DNA of 41,668 bases from a virus. Shown here in pieces: positions 7,543 through 14,353 of this stretch. The stretch lies in IMG/VR virus record IMGVR_UViG_3300028802_000036, positions 1-41,668 of that record; one strand, 5' to 3'. Both the position numbers and the translations under genes were made by a program. Below the pieces are notes generated by a model that searched no databases, was not told the DNA's origin, and saw only the letters and a program-made list of their open reading frames with translations. The first letter of the stretch is position 1. Each line of letters starts with the position of its first letter.

Positions 7543-8324
7543 CCGCGCACCTGTGCGGATGTCATCTCGACGATCGAGGCGCCCTTGAGCTCGCGATGGC
7601 CGGCCTTGACGTAGGCGCGGACGGCCTGCTCGAGCTGCGAGCGGGTGAAGAACGGCCGCAGCCGATCCATGTCGAGCTCGTCGATGTCGATGATCTCGCC
7701 GACCCAGGTAGTGCGGAGCGTCGACAGCTTGCCGCTCTCGGAACGACCGCGGACGACGGCGGCCGGCTTCTGCTCGGCGAGCTGCGAGGCGGCCATGGCG
7801 CTTGCCGTGTGGCGGTCGGCCTCCTGGGTCTTGCGGGAGGCCTCCTCGTTGGCCTGGCGGCGTCGCCTGGCGTCGTCTTCGTCCCGGGCCGCTGCTCGGG
7901 CCTTGGCGGCCTCCTCCTCCGCTTCCTTGGCCCTCCTACGGGCTTCGGCGGCCTCGGCCTCCTGGCGGGCGCGCTCCTGCTCGCGGAGGCGGTTCAGATA
8001 GGCGGTGAGGCAGTTGTTGAGGTCGTCGGTGACCTCGTTCAACTTCCTCGCGATCGCGAAGAAGAAGCCGTCGACCGCTCGCTCGCTCGCCAGGTAGGGC
8101 GCCTTCTCCGCGGTGCGGACGCTTTCGATGTGCTTCGCCGTCTTCTGCATGCGCGAGATCATTTCGGCGAAGCGGTGGCGCTCGCTGTCGTCGAGCACCT
8201 CGGTGGGGAGCTCGGCGGCCTCGGCGTCGTAGGCGTCGACGGCCTCCTGCAGATGGGCGTAGTCGACCGCGAGGCGGGCGATGACGTCGGGCCCGGGGTC
8301 GGGCTGGTTGGTGCGGTCGTTCAC
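7539..8324 (-). CDS. Long coiled-coil protein associated with the RecT/exonuclease operon (261 aa)
   Basis: The GTG start overlaps the upstream stop (GTGA). Residues 1-100 are helical. Residues 105-180 form a long Glu/Ala/Arg coiled coil (EAAEARRRAKEAEEEAAKAR). The C-terminal 65 residues form a small domain with LRTTWVGEIIDIDELDMDRL and ASIVEM. The layout of coiled coil plus a W-x-x-E-I-x-D-x-x-x-L domain is common to unnamed phage proteins encoded next to RecT and YqaJ genes, which suggests a DNA-metabolism accessory role. It is not a recombinase itself. Confidence 0.65.
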   Translation of the reverse strand: MNDRTNQPDPGPDVIARLAVDYAHLQEAVDAYDAEAAELPTEVLDDSERHRFAEMISRMQKTAKHIESVRTAEKAPYLASERAVDGFFFAIARKLNEVTDDLNNCLTAYLNRLREQERARQEAEAAEARRRAKEAEEEAAKARAAARDEDDARRRRQANEEASRKTQEADRHTASAMAASQLAEQKPAAVVRGRSESGKLSTLRTTWVGEIIDIDELDMDRLRPFFTRSQLEQAVRAYVKAGHRELKGASIVEMTSAQVRG

Positions 8325-8437
8325 GGGCGGGGCTCCTTGTGTAGGAGCAGCCCCGGCGGTGGGAGCGGCGGGCTGGCCGCCGGGGCTGCGTTTGCCGACG
8401 CTGCGAGGACGCCGGCAATGAGAAGGGTGCGATTCAC
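8321..8437 (-). CDS. 38-residue exported proline-rich peptide (GTG start)
   Basis: The frame runs from a GTG that overlaps the upstream stop (GTGA) to a TGA that overlaps the next GTG, exactly the operon pattern. The N-terminus MNRTLLIAGVLAASANA has a basic residue, a hydrophobic core and an A-N-A cleavage site. The mature part would be about 20 residues, Pro-rich (SPPLPPPGLLLHKEPRP). It recalls Rz1-like outer spanins in proline content but has no cysteine for lipidation. A secreted or periplasmic peptide is the safest reading. Confidence 0.45.
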   Translation of the reverse strand: MNRTLLIAGVLAASANAAPAASPPLPPPGLLLHKEPRP

Positions 8438-8676
8438 GAGCGTTTCTCCAGTTCGATGATGACGTCGCGGCCGGCCTCGAGGCCGCCTTTGCTGATGCGG
8501 CAGACGAAGGCGCGGAAGAGGAGCGGATTGGCCGGCTCGGGCCGCACGTCGCGGACGTAGGCCTTCACCCCGAAATAGCGCCGGGCGATGCGCTCGGCGT
8601 AGACGCGGGCGGCCTCCTCCGGTGTCTCGGCGAGGACGAGCTTCATGCGGTCGGAACCCCAAAGGGACAGGGTCAT
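8434..8676 (-). CDS. Hypothetical protein (80 aa)
   Basis: I start at ATG 8676, which overlaps the stop of the upstream gene; longer frames are implausible. The protein is a mixed alpha/beta domain with an EEAARVYAERIARRYFGVKA helix and a strand pair ending GRDVIIELEKRS. No known motif, signal or membrane segment is visible. It is co-translated with its neighbours by four-base overlaps. Confidence 0.55.
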   Translation of the reverse strand: MTLSLWGSDRMKLVLAETPEEAARVYAERIARRYFGVKAYVRDVRPEPANPLLFRAFVCRISKGGLEAGRDVIIELEKRS

Positions 8677-8885
8677 CGGCTGATCTCCTTCTCGAGCATC
8701 TCGGCGCCGCGGCTGGCGTTCCACATCAGGGCCAGCTTCTCGAGCCGGATGCGGGTGAGGGGGTGGCGCCCCTTCTGGGACGCCACCGCGAAGAGGTGGT
8801 TGTTGCCGAGCACGAGGCACCAGCAGCCGCCCTCGAAATAGCCGACGTTTTTCCACCACTCGCATTTCATCGTTGGGATGTTCAC
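8673..8885 (-). CDS. Hypothetical protein (70 aa), GTG start
   Basis: The GTG at 8885 overlaps the upstream stop. The protein has aromatic and Cys residues in its first half (CEWWKNVGYFEGGCWCLVLG) and a basic helix in the second (RHPLTRIRLEKLALMWNAS). Three cysteines within about 16 residues (Cys8, Cys21, Cys23) could bind metal, but the spacing matches no zinc finger I know. Function unknown. Confidence 0.5.
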   Translation of the reverse strand: MNIPTMKCEWWKNVGYFEGGCWCLVLGNNHLFAVASQKGRHPLTRIRLEKLALMWNASRGAEMLEKEISR

Positions 8886-9133
8886 TTGCGTTGCTCCGTG
8901 AGCTGGTAACGGTAGCGCCGGATCTGGATGCCGGCGCGATCGACGCGCCGGGCGGCGCGCAGCATTTTGTCGAGCCAGCGGTCATGGTCGGCCTGGGCCT
9001 TGGCGAGCTTCTTCTCGATCGCGGCCTGCTTGGCCAGCTTGACGCCGACGGCGATGGTGACGGGCGCCCTCGGCCCCACCACCAGCGGGGCCTGGAGCAC
9101 GTCGTCGAGCGGGTCGTTGAGGTCGGCGGTCAT
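8882..9133 (-). CDS. Hypothetical helical protein (83 aa)
   Basis: I start at ATG 9133 (overlap ATGA with the upstream stop). A short acidic lead (MTADLNDPLDDVL) is followed by a hydrophobic stretch. A long basic amphipathic helix then begins AAIEKKLAKAQADHDRWLDK and ends RYRYQLTEQRK. The charge pattern would suit nucleic-acid or protein binding. No family is recognised. Confidence 0.55.
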   Translation of the reverse strand: MTADLNDPLDDVLQAPLVVGPRAPVTIAVGVKLAKQAAIEKKLAKAQADHDRWLDKMLRAARRVDRAGIQIRRYRYQLTEQRK

Positions 9134-9327
9134 ATGCCGCTCTCCTCGAGCTCGCGGGCGAGGTCGAAGAGCCGATAGGCCTGGCGCCGGTAGAAGTCGG
9201 CATCCTCGCAAGTGTCGCCGCCTTGGACGGCGCGCGGGTCGGCGGTCTTGAGCCAGAGCTCGTCGAGCCGATCGGCTTCGGCGCGGTAGGCCCTGGCCAG
9301 GGCCTTCGTTTCGCGGAGGAGGCTCAT
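9130..9327 (-). CDS. Hypothetical helical protein (65 aa)
   Basis: This is an all-helical small protein: TKALARAYRAEADRLDELWL, a short turn containing one Cys, then FYRRQAYRLFDLARELEESG. It shares one base with the gene before it (TGATG) and four with the next, so it is translated as part of the operon. The two amphipathic helices suggest a helical hairpin or dimer. Function unknown. Confidence 0.55.
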   Translation of the reverse strand: MSLLRETKALARAYRAEADRLDELWLKTADPRAVQGGDTCEDADFYRRQAYRLFDLARELEESGI

Positions 9328-9464
9328 CAGAAGCCTCCCAGCAGGACGACGGTCCAGTAGTCGGAGCCGGGGGCGTTGTGGTCGACGCGGAAGGTGAGGC
9401 CTTCGCGCACGAGGCCGGCGATGATCTTGACGAGCTGGTCGGTGTGAACGTTGCGGATGGTCAT
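9327..9464 (-). CDS. First gene of the leftward operon, hypothetical (45 aa)
   Basis: I choose the ATG at 9464 because it follows a strong AAAAGGAGAG ribosome site; an in-frame longer start would run into the promoter region. The protein is small and soluble (NVHTDQLVKIIAGLVREGLT, then a strand pair ending DYWTVVLLGGF). Being promoter-proximal with the best ribosome site, it is likely strongly made early in infection. Function unknown. Confidence 0.6.
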   Translation of the reverse strand: MTIRNVHTDQLVKIIAGLVREGLTFRVDHNAPGSDYWTVVLLGGF

Positions 9465-9483
9465 TGGGGTCTCTCCTTTTAGT

Positions 9484-9528
9484 CCTCTTCGCCCCCTACA
9501 TCTACTACGTCGTGCATAATTCTGCAAG
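9484..9528 (-). promoter_or_regulatory. Leftward operon promoter with dyad operator, copy 1
   Basis: The stretch between the divergent genes at 9464 (-) and 9588 (+) holds TGCATAATTCTGCA at 9513-9526, a dyad TGCAnAATTnTGCA. Read leftward, TTGCAG (9527-9522) can serve as -35, and 17 bases on is a weak -10, TAGATG (9504-9499). GGCGAAGAGG follows at the expected transcript start. The same elements, with the same 28-base spacing between CCTCTTCGCC and GTGCATAATT, recur at 17858-17902. Overlap of dyad and -35 suggests repression, plausibly by the adjacent XRE protein. Confidence 0.6.
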
Positions 9529-9587
9529 CCCCCCTGGCGCCGATTATGTACTGGGGGCTATCATGCGTCGACACATAGGAGCGGACG

Positions 9588-9797
9588 ATGGTCCTGAAGA
9601 TTGCACACGATTGGAGCCTCGACGAGGGCCAGCGGCTGAAGCGCTCGCGCAAGGCCAAGGGCTGGTCGCAGTGGGAGCTCGCGAAGAAACTGGGTGTGGA
9701 TCAGTCTATGGTCTCGCGCCTGGAGAAAGGCAGGCCTCCGTCGACAGTGGTTGCGGCGGCGGTCAGGCTATACCTCAACCACTATTCTGGAGGCTGA
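9588..9797 (+). CDS. XRE-family (Cro/cI-type) DNA-binding regulator (69 aa)
   Basis: Residues 12-50 form a classic helix-turn-helix: GQRLKRSRKAKGWSQWELAK, KLGVDQSMVSRLEKG. Such proteins bind short DNA dyads as dimers. At 69 residues it is Cro-sized, with no cleavable C-terminal domain of the cI/LexA type. The ATG follows GGAG. It is divergent from the 15-gene leftward operon, with the dyad TGCATAATTCTGCA between them. It is therefore the prime candidate to control that promoter and its near-copy at 17.9 kb. Confidence 0.85.
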   Translation: MVLKIAHDWSLDEGQRLKRSRKAKGWSQWELAKKLGVDQSMVSRLEKGRPPSTVVAAAVRLYLNHYSGG

Positions 9798-9801
9798 AAG
9801 C

Positions 9802-10209
9802 ATGGTCAAGAAAGCGAAGGCGACGAATATGATCAATCCCGAGAAGGCGGCGCACTTCTTCAAGGAATTTGAGGATTTGGAGACCGAGCGACTGGCGCGA
9901 CACTCGAGCTACATGCAGGACATGAAGAGTGTGCGCGAGGACAAGCGGGAGGTCCGCTCTCGCGCCAAGGACAGCGGCATCCCGCCGGCGGTCTTCGACG
10001 CCGAGATCGCGGAGCGGGCCTGGGCGAAGAAGCGGGAGCAGAGGCTCGAGCAGATCCTGGCGATCGAGGATGCGGCCGTGCTCTGGCGGGAGCTGCGGGC
10101 GCATTTCCAGGAGGACGTCACCTTCATTCCGAAAGACCCGCCGCCGCCGCCGCGGAAGGACCCTGAGCTCGGCCCCGACGAGGTCGAGGAAGAGCAGGAG
10201 GATGCGTGA
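9802..10209 (+). CDS. Hypothetical coiled-coil/helical protein (135 aa)
   Basis: The ATG lies four bases after the XRE stop, with GGAGG upstream. The protein is helical and highly charged: a basic lead (MVKKAKATNM), a helical core with KSVREDKREVRSRAKDSGIP and RAWAKKREQRLEQILAIED, and a C-terminal Pro run followed by a very acidic tail (DEVEEEQEDA). The core resembles unnamed alphaproteobacterial phage proteins that couple a helix to a K-D-x-G-[IF] turn. A DNA- or RNA-associated role would fit, but no family is certain. Confidence 0.6.
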   Translation: MVKKAKATNMINPEKAAHFFKEFEDLETERLARHSSYMQDMKSVREDKREVRSRAKDSGIPPAVFDAEIAERAWAKKREQRLEQILAIEDAAVLWRELRAHFQEDVTFIPKDPPPPPRKDPELGPDEVEEEQEDA

Positions 10210-10472
10210 TGGGTGGCATGTCGCAAGCGCAAAACGGCTTCATGCACGCCAGGCTGCACGAGCTGGTCAAGCTTCGGGCTATGATCCGCGATGCGGGCCC
10301 GACCAGCCGGGAGCTATCGCTGGCCTTGACGAGTATCCAGCAGGGCGAGCTGTGGCTGGCGGAGGCTCTCCGCATTGGGGATCCGTTCAACCCCGACAAT
10401 CTTCGCATCACTCCTGAGCAGATCGCGGCGCTCATAGTCGAGAAGCCGGATGCTGATCCTGGCTCTCGATAA
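10209..10472 (+). CDS. Acb2/Tad1-type hairpin-domain protein, candidate cyclic-nucleotide sponge (87 aa)
   Basis: I prefer ATG 10209 (TGATG overlap, AGGAGG seven bases upstream) to the GTG at 10206. Residues 10-56 form a two-helix hairpin; the second helix begins SRELSLALTSIQQGELWLAE. The phrase S-R-E-x-S-L-A-[LI]-T-x-[LI]-[EQ] with a following W is the hallmark of the small Acb2/Tad1 hairpin domain. Acb2 and Tad1 are phage proteins that bind cyclic nucleotides and so blunt CBASS or Thoeris immunity. The tail after residue 60 is extra. The early position next to the regulator fits an anti-defence gene. Sequence resemblance is by eye only. Confidence 0.5.
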   Translation: MGGMSQAQNGFMHARLHELVKLRAMIRDAGPTSRELSLALTSIQQGELWLAEALRIGDPFNPDNLRITPEQIAALIVEKPDADPGSR

Positions 10473-10956
10473 CGGTTATCGGACGGGCTTTGCCGAGGGG
10501 GAGGCCGGTGGCCGGCCCTCTCGGTCGGGCTCCGAGAAGGTCGACGTGCCCGAGCTGCTCCGGTGGCTCAACAAGGCGTTCAAGCGGCAGCTGCCTCGCC
10601 TGGTGGTGGTTGAGGATGTGCTGCCGCTGAAGGCCTACGCGCGGCTCGGGACGGCCGAGCATTCGGTCTATGACGCGCTCCGCCGGCGGGGCGTCGTGGA
10701 GGCCTGTTGCGGCCTGTGGGGCGTCGAGCTCAGGGCGGCGCCGGTGCTCGCGGTGCGGAAGCATTTCACGGGCCGCGTCAGCCATGGCAGCCAGAAGGAT
10801 GGCAAGCGGGCGACGATCATGCGGTGCCGGCAACTCCGGTACATCGCGAACGACGAGGCGGACGAGGATCGCTGTGACGCGCTGGCGATCTGGGATTGGG
10901 CGAGCGCGACGATCGCGCGGCGACCGCCGCGGGAGTTGGTCCTATTCGGAGGGTGA
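10450..10956 (+). CDS. RuvC-like Holliday-junction resolvase / RNase H-fold endonuclease
   Basis: The product has 168 residues. It opens LILALDNGYRTGFA, a D-x-G strand with acidic D7. VVVEDV (E55) follows mid-protein, and near the end comes an acidic cluster with DRCDALAIWDWA (D143 likely catalytic). These are the RuvC/RNase H-fold acidic positions that bind two metal ions to cut four-way junctions. Phage members resolve branched replication and recombination intermediates before packaging. It overlaps the upstream gene by 23 bases and belongs to the rightward early/middle block. Confidence 0.8.
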   Translation: MLILALDNGYRTGFAEGEAGGRPSRSGSEKVDVPELLRWLNKAFKRQLPRLVVVEDVLPLKAYARLGTAEHSVYDALRRRGVVEACCGLWGVELRAAPVLAVRKHFTGRVSHGSQKDGKRATIMRCRQLRYIANDEADEDRCDALAIWDWASATIARRPPRELVLFGG

Positions 10957-10961
10957 ACCCT

Positions 10962-11153
10962 ATGACTGACAGGTGCAAATTCTGCGGGCTACGGCACATT
11001 GACCTATGCCCGCGCATCAAGGCGATCGAGTACGACCAGATGCGCGACCTTCGCGAGGATGATGGGGCCGGGCCCCTTTGGGGGGTGAAGCGGATCGAGT
11101 TCCACGGCGCCAACTGGCGCGAGCGGGTGACGGGAGTAATGGACGATGGGTGA
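10962..11153 (+). CDS. Small Cys-containing protein (63 aa)
   Basis: I start at ATG 10962, five bases after the resolvase stop. The N-terminus CKFCGLRHIDLCPRIK has a C-x2-C-x8-C arrangement with a nearby His, which could form a compact zinc-binding knuckle. The rest is charged and contains GPLWGVKRIEFHGAN. Its end overlaps the next gene by eight bases. Function unknown; a small nucleic-acid-binding role is possible. Confidence 0.5.
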   Translation: MTDRCKFCGLRHIDLCPRIKAIEYDQMRDLREDDGAGPLWGVKRIEFHGANWRERVTGVMDDG

Positions 11154-11613
11154 GGCGAAGGCGAAGGCGGCGATCGAGGCCAAGGCGCAGGCCGAGGCGC
11201 TCGAGAAGATGCTCGAGATAGCGGTGAGCGAGGACGACATCCTCATCGGGGCGGCGTGCATCGCGGTGCTCGGCGACTTCTGGCCGAAGGACATCGCCGG
11301 CGTGTCGGCCGAGGATCAGCTTGGGCAATACTGGGCGTACATGCGGCGGGCGCTGCGGCGGGAGGCGGTGCCGGTGGTGTGGAACCGGATCCGCTGCCTG
11401 ACCGAGGCGATGGCGCACGACCATGATCTGCTCGTCCTGCTCAAGGGCGAGGAGACGGGTGAGGGCATCCGCTTCGATCTCCAGAACCGCACCTTTCGGC
11501 GGGTGTGCGCGACGATGCCGATCTCGCTCAATCGGGAGGGGGCGAACAGCGTCACCTCGAACGTGTTCGTGCCCTACGACGTGCTGCGGTCTCTGTGTGC
11601 GGGGCCGACGTGA
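11146..11613 (+). CDS. Hypothetical protein (155 aa)
   Basis: The N-terminal 30 residues form an Ala/Lys/Glu helix (GEAKAKAAIEAKAQAEALEK). A soluble alpha/beta domain follows, with AACIAVLGDFWPKDIAGV and LGQYWAYMRRALRREA. The C-terminus (SVTSNVFVPYDVLRSLC) is strand-rich. No catalytic motif, signal or membrane segment is visible. It is flanked by overlapping genes on both sides. I do not recognise a family. Confidence 0.6.
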   Translation: MGEAKAKAAIEAKAQAEALEKMLEIAVSEDDILIGAACIAVLGDFWPKDIAGVSAEDQLGQYWAYMRRALRREAVPVVWNRIRCLTEAMAHDHDLLVLLKGEETGEGIRFDLQNRTFRRVCATMPISLNREGANSVTSNVFVPYDVLRSLCAGPT

Positions 11614-12146
11614 TGGGGCGGATCAGGAGGCACTTCACCAAGGGCAAGCGGAAGCCCAAGCCGCCGACCTGGGAGCAGGAGCGGGCCACGCTGCGAGCGA
11701 AGATCGCCGAGCTCGAGGAGCGCGTGAAGACGAGGGACCAGGAGCTCTTCAAGGAGTATCGCCGGCGGAACCGGGCGAACGAGCGCGTCAACCAGATCCA
11801 GTACCAGCTGCGGCGTGCGCTGCCGGCGGAGGCGCTGGCGAAGCAGGGCGCGATCGACCTGTTCGCGCATGTGTTCGCCGACATGATGAAGCAGGCCACC
11901 GACAACCGGGTCTGCGAGGCGCTCATGCAGATCGGGCCTCACGTGATCAGCGACTTCAGGGTGGGCGGTGACATCGACGAGGAGAAGCAGCCGCCGAGCC
12001 TCTGGCTGACGCTGCCCGAGCTCGAGATACGCATCCGCGTCGACGAGCGGCTCTACCCTGCCGGCCGGCTGACGCGGGAGGCTGCAGAGAAAATCCTGGG
12101 GCGGCCGGTGCCGCAGATCGAGGACAAGTCCAATGGCCAAACGTGA
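11613..12146 (+). CDS. Hypothetical coiled-coil protein (177 aa)
   Basis: The ATG shares its A with the previous stop (TGATG). The N-terminus is strongly basic (GRIRRHFTKGKRKPKPP), and a long heptad helix follows (LRAKIAELEERVKTRDQELF to about residue 70). A C-terminal globular part contains LWLTLPELEIRIRVDERLYP. The architecture suits a DNA- or RNA-bound oligomer. The gene precedes the PC4-like ssDNA-binding gene and overlaps it by 14 bases, which hints at a role in DNA metabolism. Confidence 0.6.
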   Translation: MGRIRRHFTKGKRKPKPPTWEQERATLRAKIAELEERVKTRDQELFKEYRRRNRANERVNQIQYQLRRALPAEALAKQGAIDLFAHVFADMMKQATDNRVCEALMQIGPHVISDFRVGGDIDEEKQPPSLWLTLPELEIRIRVDERLYPAGRLTREAAEKILGRPVPQIEDKSNGQT

Positions 12147-12396
12147 GCGAAATAAATTCCCGATGCTCATCGGGTCGTTTGAGAAGAGCGACGCGGAGGA
12201 TGTGCGGGTGGAGCTCGACCAGTTTCACGACTGGAACGTCGTCTCTCTGGCGGTGTGGTACATGACCAAGGGCGGGACGTTAGCCCCTCGCCACGGCGGG
12301 GTGGTGATGCGGGTTGAGCGGCTTCCTCGCCTCATCACGCTCCTCGAAAAGGCCTTGGAGGAGGCGATCGCGCTCGGGATGTTGGCCGATGACTAA
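12133..12396 (+). CDS. PC4/p15-family single-stranded DNA-binding protein (87 aa)
   Basis: Residues 17-75 follow the PC4 coactivator fold: an E-D-V-R-V-E-L-D strand, W-N-V-V-S-L-A-V-W-Y, M-T-K-G-G-x-L-A-P-R-H-G-G-V-V-M-R, then a closing helix LPRLITLLEKALEEA. PC4-like proteins dimerise and bind ssDNA. Prokaryotic and phage members act in replication or recombination and are not eukaryotic-style coactivators. The pattern K-G-G-x-x-x-P-x-x-x-G is the most diagnostic part. The gene sits between a coiled-coil protein and the replication-initiator-like gene, so it may protect or present ssDNA for RecT or replication. Confidence 0.72.
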   Translation: MAKRERNKFPMLIGSFEKSDAEDVRVELDQFHDWNVVSLAVWYMTKGGTLAPRHGGVVMRVERLPRLITLLEKALEEAIALGMLADD

Positions 12397-13279
12397 ACCA
12401 TCTGGCGGCTATCTGAAGCTATGGGACTACTCCCAAAATCTGAAGGTTCGGACCCTTGATGATTTATGCTTCCGTGCATGGGTGAACGCTCTCGTAGCGG
12501 CCTACAAGTGGAGGCAGAACGGTGTCCTACCGCCTGTCGAATGGTTGGTGCTTTGGTTCGGAATGGATGCGTTTCGGTGGGATGCCGCCCTCATAATGCT
12601 GGCCGAACGGGGTCTGATCGACCGTCAACCGGGTGGCTCTGGAGGGGTGCGATACGTCGTTCACGATTGGGGCGAATGGCAAGAGAATACAACGCCATCA
12701 GCCGATCGGATGAGACGAAAGCGAGAGCGCGATCGAGGGCGTAACGGTGACGTCACCGCTGTCACCAGTGACACCCCCTCTTCAGCTTCATCTTCAACAT
12801 CATCTTCAACATCAACATCAAAAGAGCGCGCAGGCGCGCGCAAGACGGCTTCGCCGGTTTCGACTTCGTCTCAATCAACACCACAAAAACAAGGCCTCCG
12901 CCCGATCGACGACGACGAGCCCGAACCAGCCGCCCCGCTTCAGGCCCAAAGCGCCGATCCCCTCTTCGCCGAGGTCTACCGGCGCTACCAGGAGTTCGGC
13001 GATGCCCGCTCCCCGATCGACCGGGCCCGGGCGGCTTGGGACGCCATCGACGCCGGCGAGTGGATCACGGTCCTCGAGGGCCTCGTCGTCTGGGCCCTGA
13101 TCGAGGGCAAGGCCAAGCGGGCCGAGCCGGATCGCAAGGTGAAATACCTCGACACCTGGCTCCGCGATCGGCTGTGGTCGCAGTACCGGCCGAGCGCTCA
13201 CCCCGAGTTCGCTCAGGTGGCGAAGCGGCTGTCGCAAAAATGGCTTGACGACGCATTCCGACAGGTGGAGGCTGGGTGA
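12389..13279 (+). CDS. Replication-initiator/organiser-like protein with winged-helix N-terminus (296 aa)
   Basis: I start at ATG 12389, overlapping the previous stop. The N-terminal 100 residues (KLWDYSQNLKVRTLDDLCFR, MLAERGLIDRQ, VVHDWGEWQ) have the winged-helix layout of phage replisome organisers, in which small-domain helices are followed by a terse D-W-x-x-x-Q ending. Basic (MRRKRERDRGR) and Ser/Thr-rich linkers follow (about 117-170); the linker DNA is markedly less GC-rich than its surroundings. A helical C-terminal domain begins near residue 190. With no polymerase or primase in the window, it probably recruits the host replication machinery. Confidence 0.6.
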   Translation: MTKPSGGYLKLWDYSQNLKVRTLDDLCFRAWVNALVAAYKWRQNGVLPPVEWLVLWFGMDAFRWDAALIMLAERGLIDRQPGGSGGVRYVVHDWGEWQENTTPSADRMRRKRERDRGRNGDVTAVTSDTPSSASSSTSSSTSTSKERAGARKTASPVSTSSQSTPQKQGLRPIDDDEPEPAAPLQAQSADPLFAEVYRRYQEFGDARSPIDRARAAWDAIDAGEWITVLEGLVVWALIEGKAKRAEPDRKVKYLDTWLRDRLWSQYRPSAHPEFAQVAKRLSQKWLDDAFRQVEAG

Positions 13280-13959
13280 TGGCGGACGAGCTACCGCTGG
13301 GCGATACCGAGGAGGATATTCTCAATGTTGCCAAGGTCTTACGGGTAGACTTCCTTGATGTCTTCGCCGCCCATCCCGTCCACAAAAAACAGGCTGCTCG
13401 CCAGGATTTGGACGCGCTTGCGCTCTGCATTGCGCGCCTCGTCCCGGACTTATCCACAGCTAACATCGAACCCCTACGGCAAGCCGGGCACGGCCTTGCC
13501 AACCACGTCAACGCCTGGCCGACGACCAACAAGTTCGCCGATGCCGTCAAGCGGGTCGCAGTTGCCGCCCGAATGGTTCGAGCTCAAGCGCCCGATGGAT
13601 GGCGCTGGAGGCGTGGGCTATCCCCACCTGAGGGCGTAAGCCCCTCGGACTGGTACATCGCCAGCCTCAAGCAGGAAACACGCGCCAGGGACTATCTCAG
13701 GTCCGATGTGGCCGGCCGTGCGCTCGCCGGCATTGCGCTCGACGAGGGCTGGCTCTGCACGCTCTACTGGTTCGTCGTCGACGAAGGCCGGCTACCGTCG
13801 CCGCTCGAGGAGAAGCATCTCGTCGCCATCGCCCGCAAGGCTGACCTGGCGGCGCTCGAGCCGGGGGCGTTCAGCGAGCAGCTGCTTGCACTCCGCCAGG
13901 CGATGCACGATTATGCATCGCGTCAGCTCGGGCTTCCTGCTCGAGCGATCGCGGCGTGA
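13279..13959 (+). CDS. Hypothetical protein following the replication gene (226 aa)
   Basis: I prefer ATG 13279 (shares A with the upstream stop, GGAGG seven bases before) to GTG 13276. The protein is helical, with segments KKQAARQDLDALALCIARLV, NHVNAWPTTNKFADAVKRVA and GWLCTLYWFVVDEGR. No Walker motif or other ATPase signature is visible, so it does not look like a DnaC-type loader. Its adjacency to the initiator-like gene suggests a replication accessory role, but this is inference. Confidence 0.6.
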   Translation: MADELPLGDTEEDILNVAKVLRVDFLDVFAAHPVHKKQAARQDLDALALCIARLVPDLSTANIEPLRQAGHGLANHVNAWPTTNKFADAVKRVAVAARMVRAQAPDGWRWRRGLSPPEGVSPSDWYIASLKQETRARDYLRSDVAGRALAGIALDEGWLCTLYWFVVDEGRLPSPLEEKHLVAIARKADLAALEPGAFSEQLLALRQAMHDYASRQLGLPARAIAA

Positions 13960-13969
13960 GGAGGGCTTG

Positions 13970-14353
13970 ATGCCAGAGACGGAATATGCGGCTGAGGCTG
14001 GCCCGCCCCTGCAGGCGCCGCGGGACCTGACCGACAAAGATGTCGCCGAGAACCTCCTCAAGGACGCGCACCGCGAGCTGAAGATGATGCGGGAGCAGCT
14101 CGCCTTGTGTCACGCCAAGCTGGGCGTGCTCGACCTGGTCGACAGGCTGGTGGGACAGGGCAACCGCCCCATGAGCATGGTCACCTATGGCGGTGTCGAG
14201 TACACGATCGAGCGCTGGCTCCAGGAGAAAAAGCGGCGGTCGGATTACTATGAGCGAATGGAGAAGTTCAAGCAGCAGACCGCGCAGCCGTCGCGGTTCG
14301 ACGAGGTGGGCGACGAGCTCGGTCGCGACACTGCAGGGCGGGAGGGCTACTGA
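13970..14353 (+). CDS. Hypothetical coiled-coil protein (127 aa)
   Basis: The ATG follows a strong GAGGAGGG site, ten bases after the previous stop. The protein is helical and charged (DVAENLLKDAHRELKMMREQ; EKKRRSDYYERMEKFKQQTA), with a short strand insert (MSMVTYGGVEYTIERWL). The stop shares a base with the next ATG. No family is recognised. Confidence 0.58.
   Translation: MPETEYAAEAGPPLQAPRDLTDKDVAENLLKDAHRELKMMREQLALCHAKLGVLDLVDRLVGQGNRPMSMVTYGGVEYTIERWLQEKKRRSDYYERMEKFKQQTAQPSRFDEVGDELGRDTAGREGY

Noticed and set aside
9588-9797. Prophage-type cI repressor and lysogeny
   Set aside because: The protein lacks a C-terminal repressor domain and no integrase or attachment site is visible; a Cro-like regulator is the safer reading.
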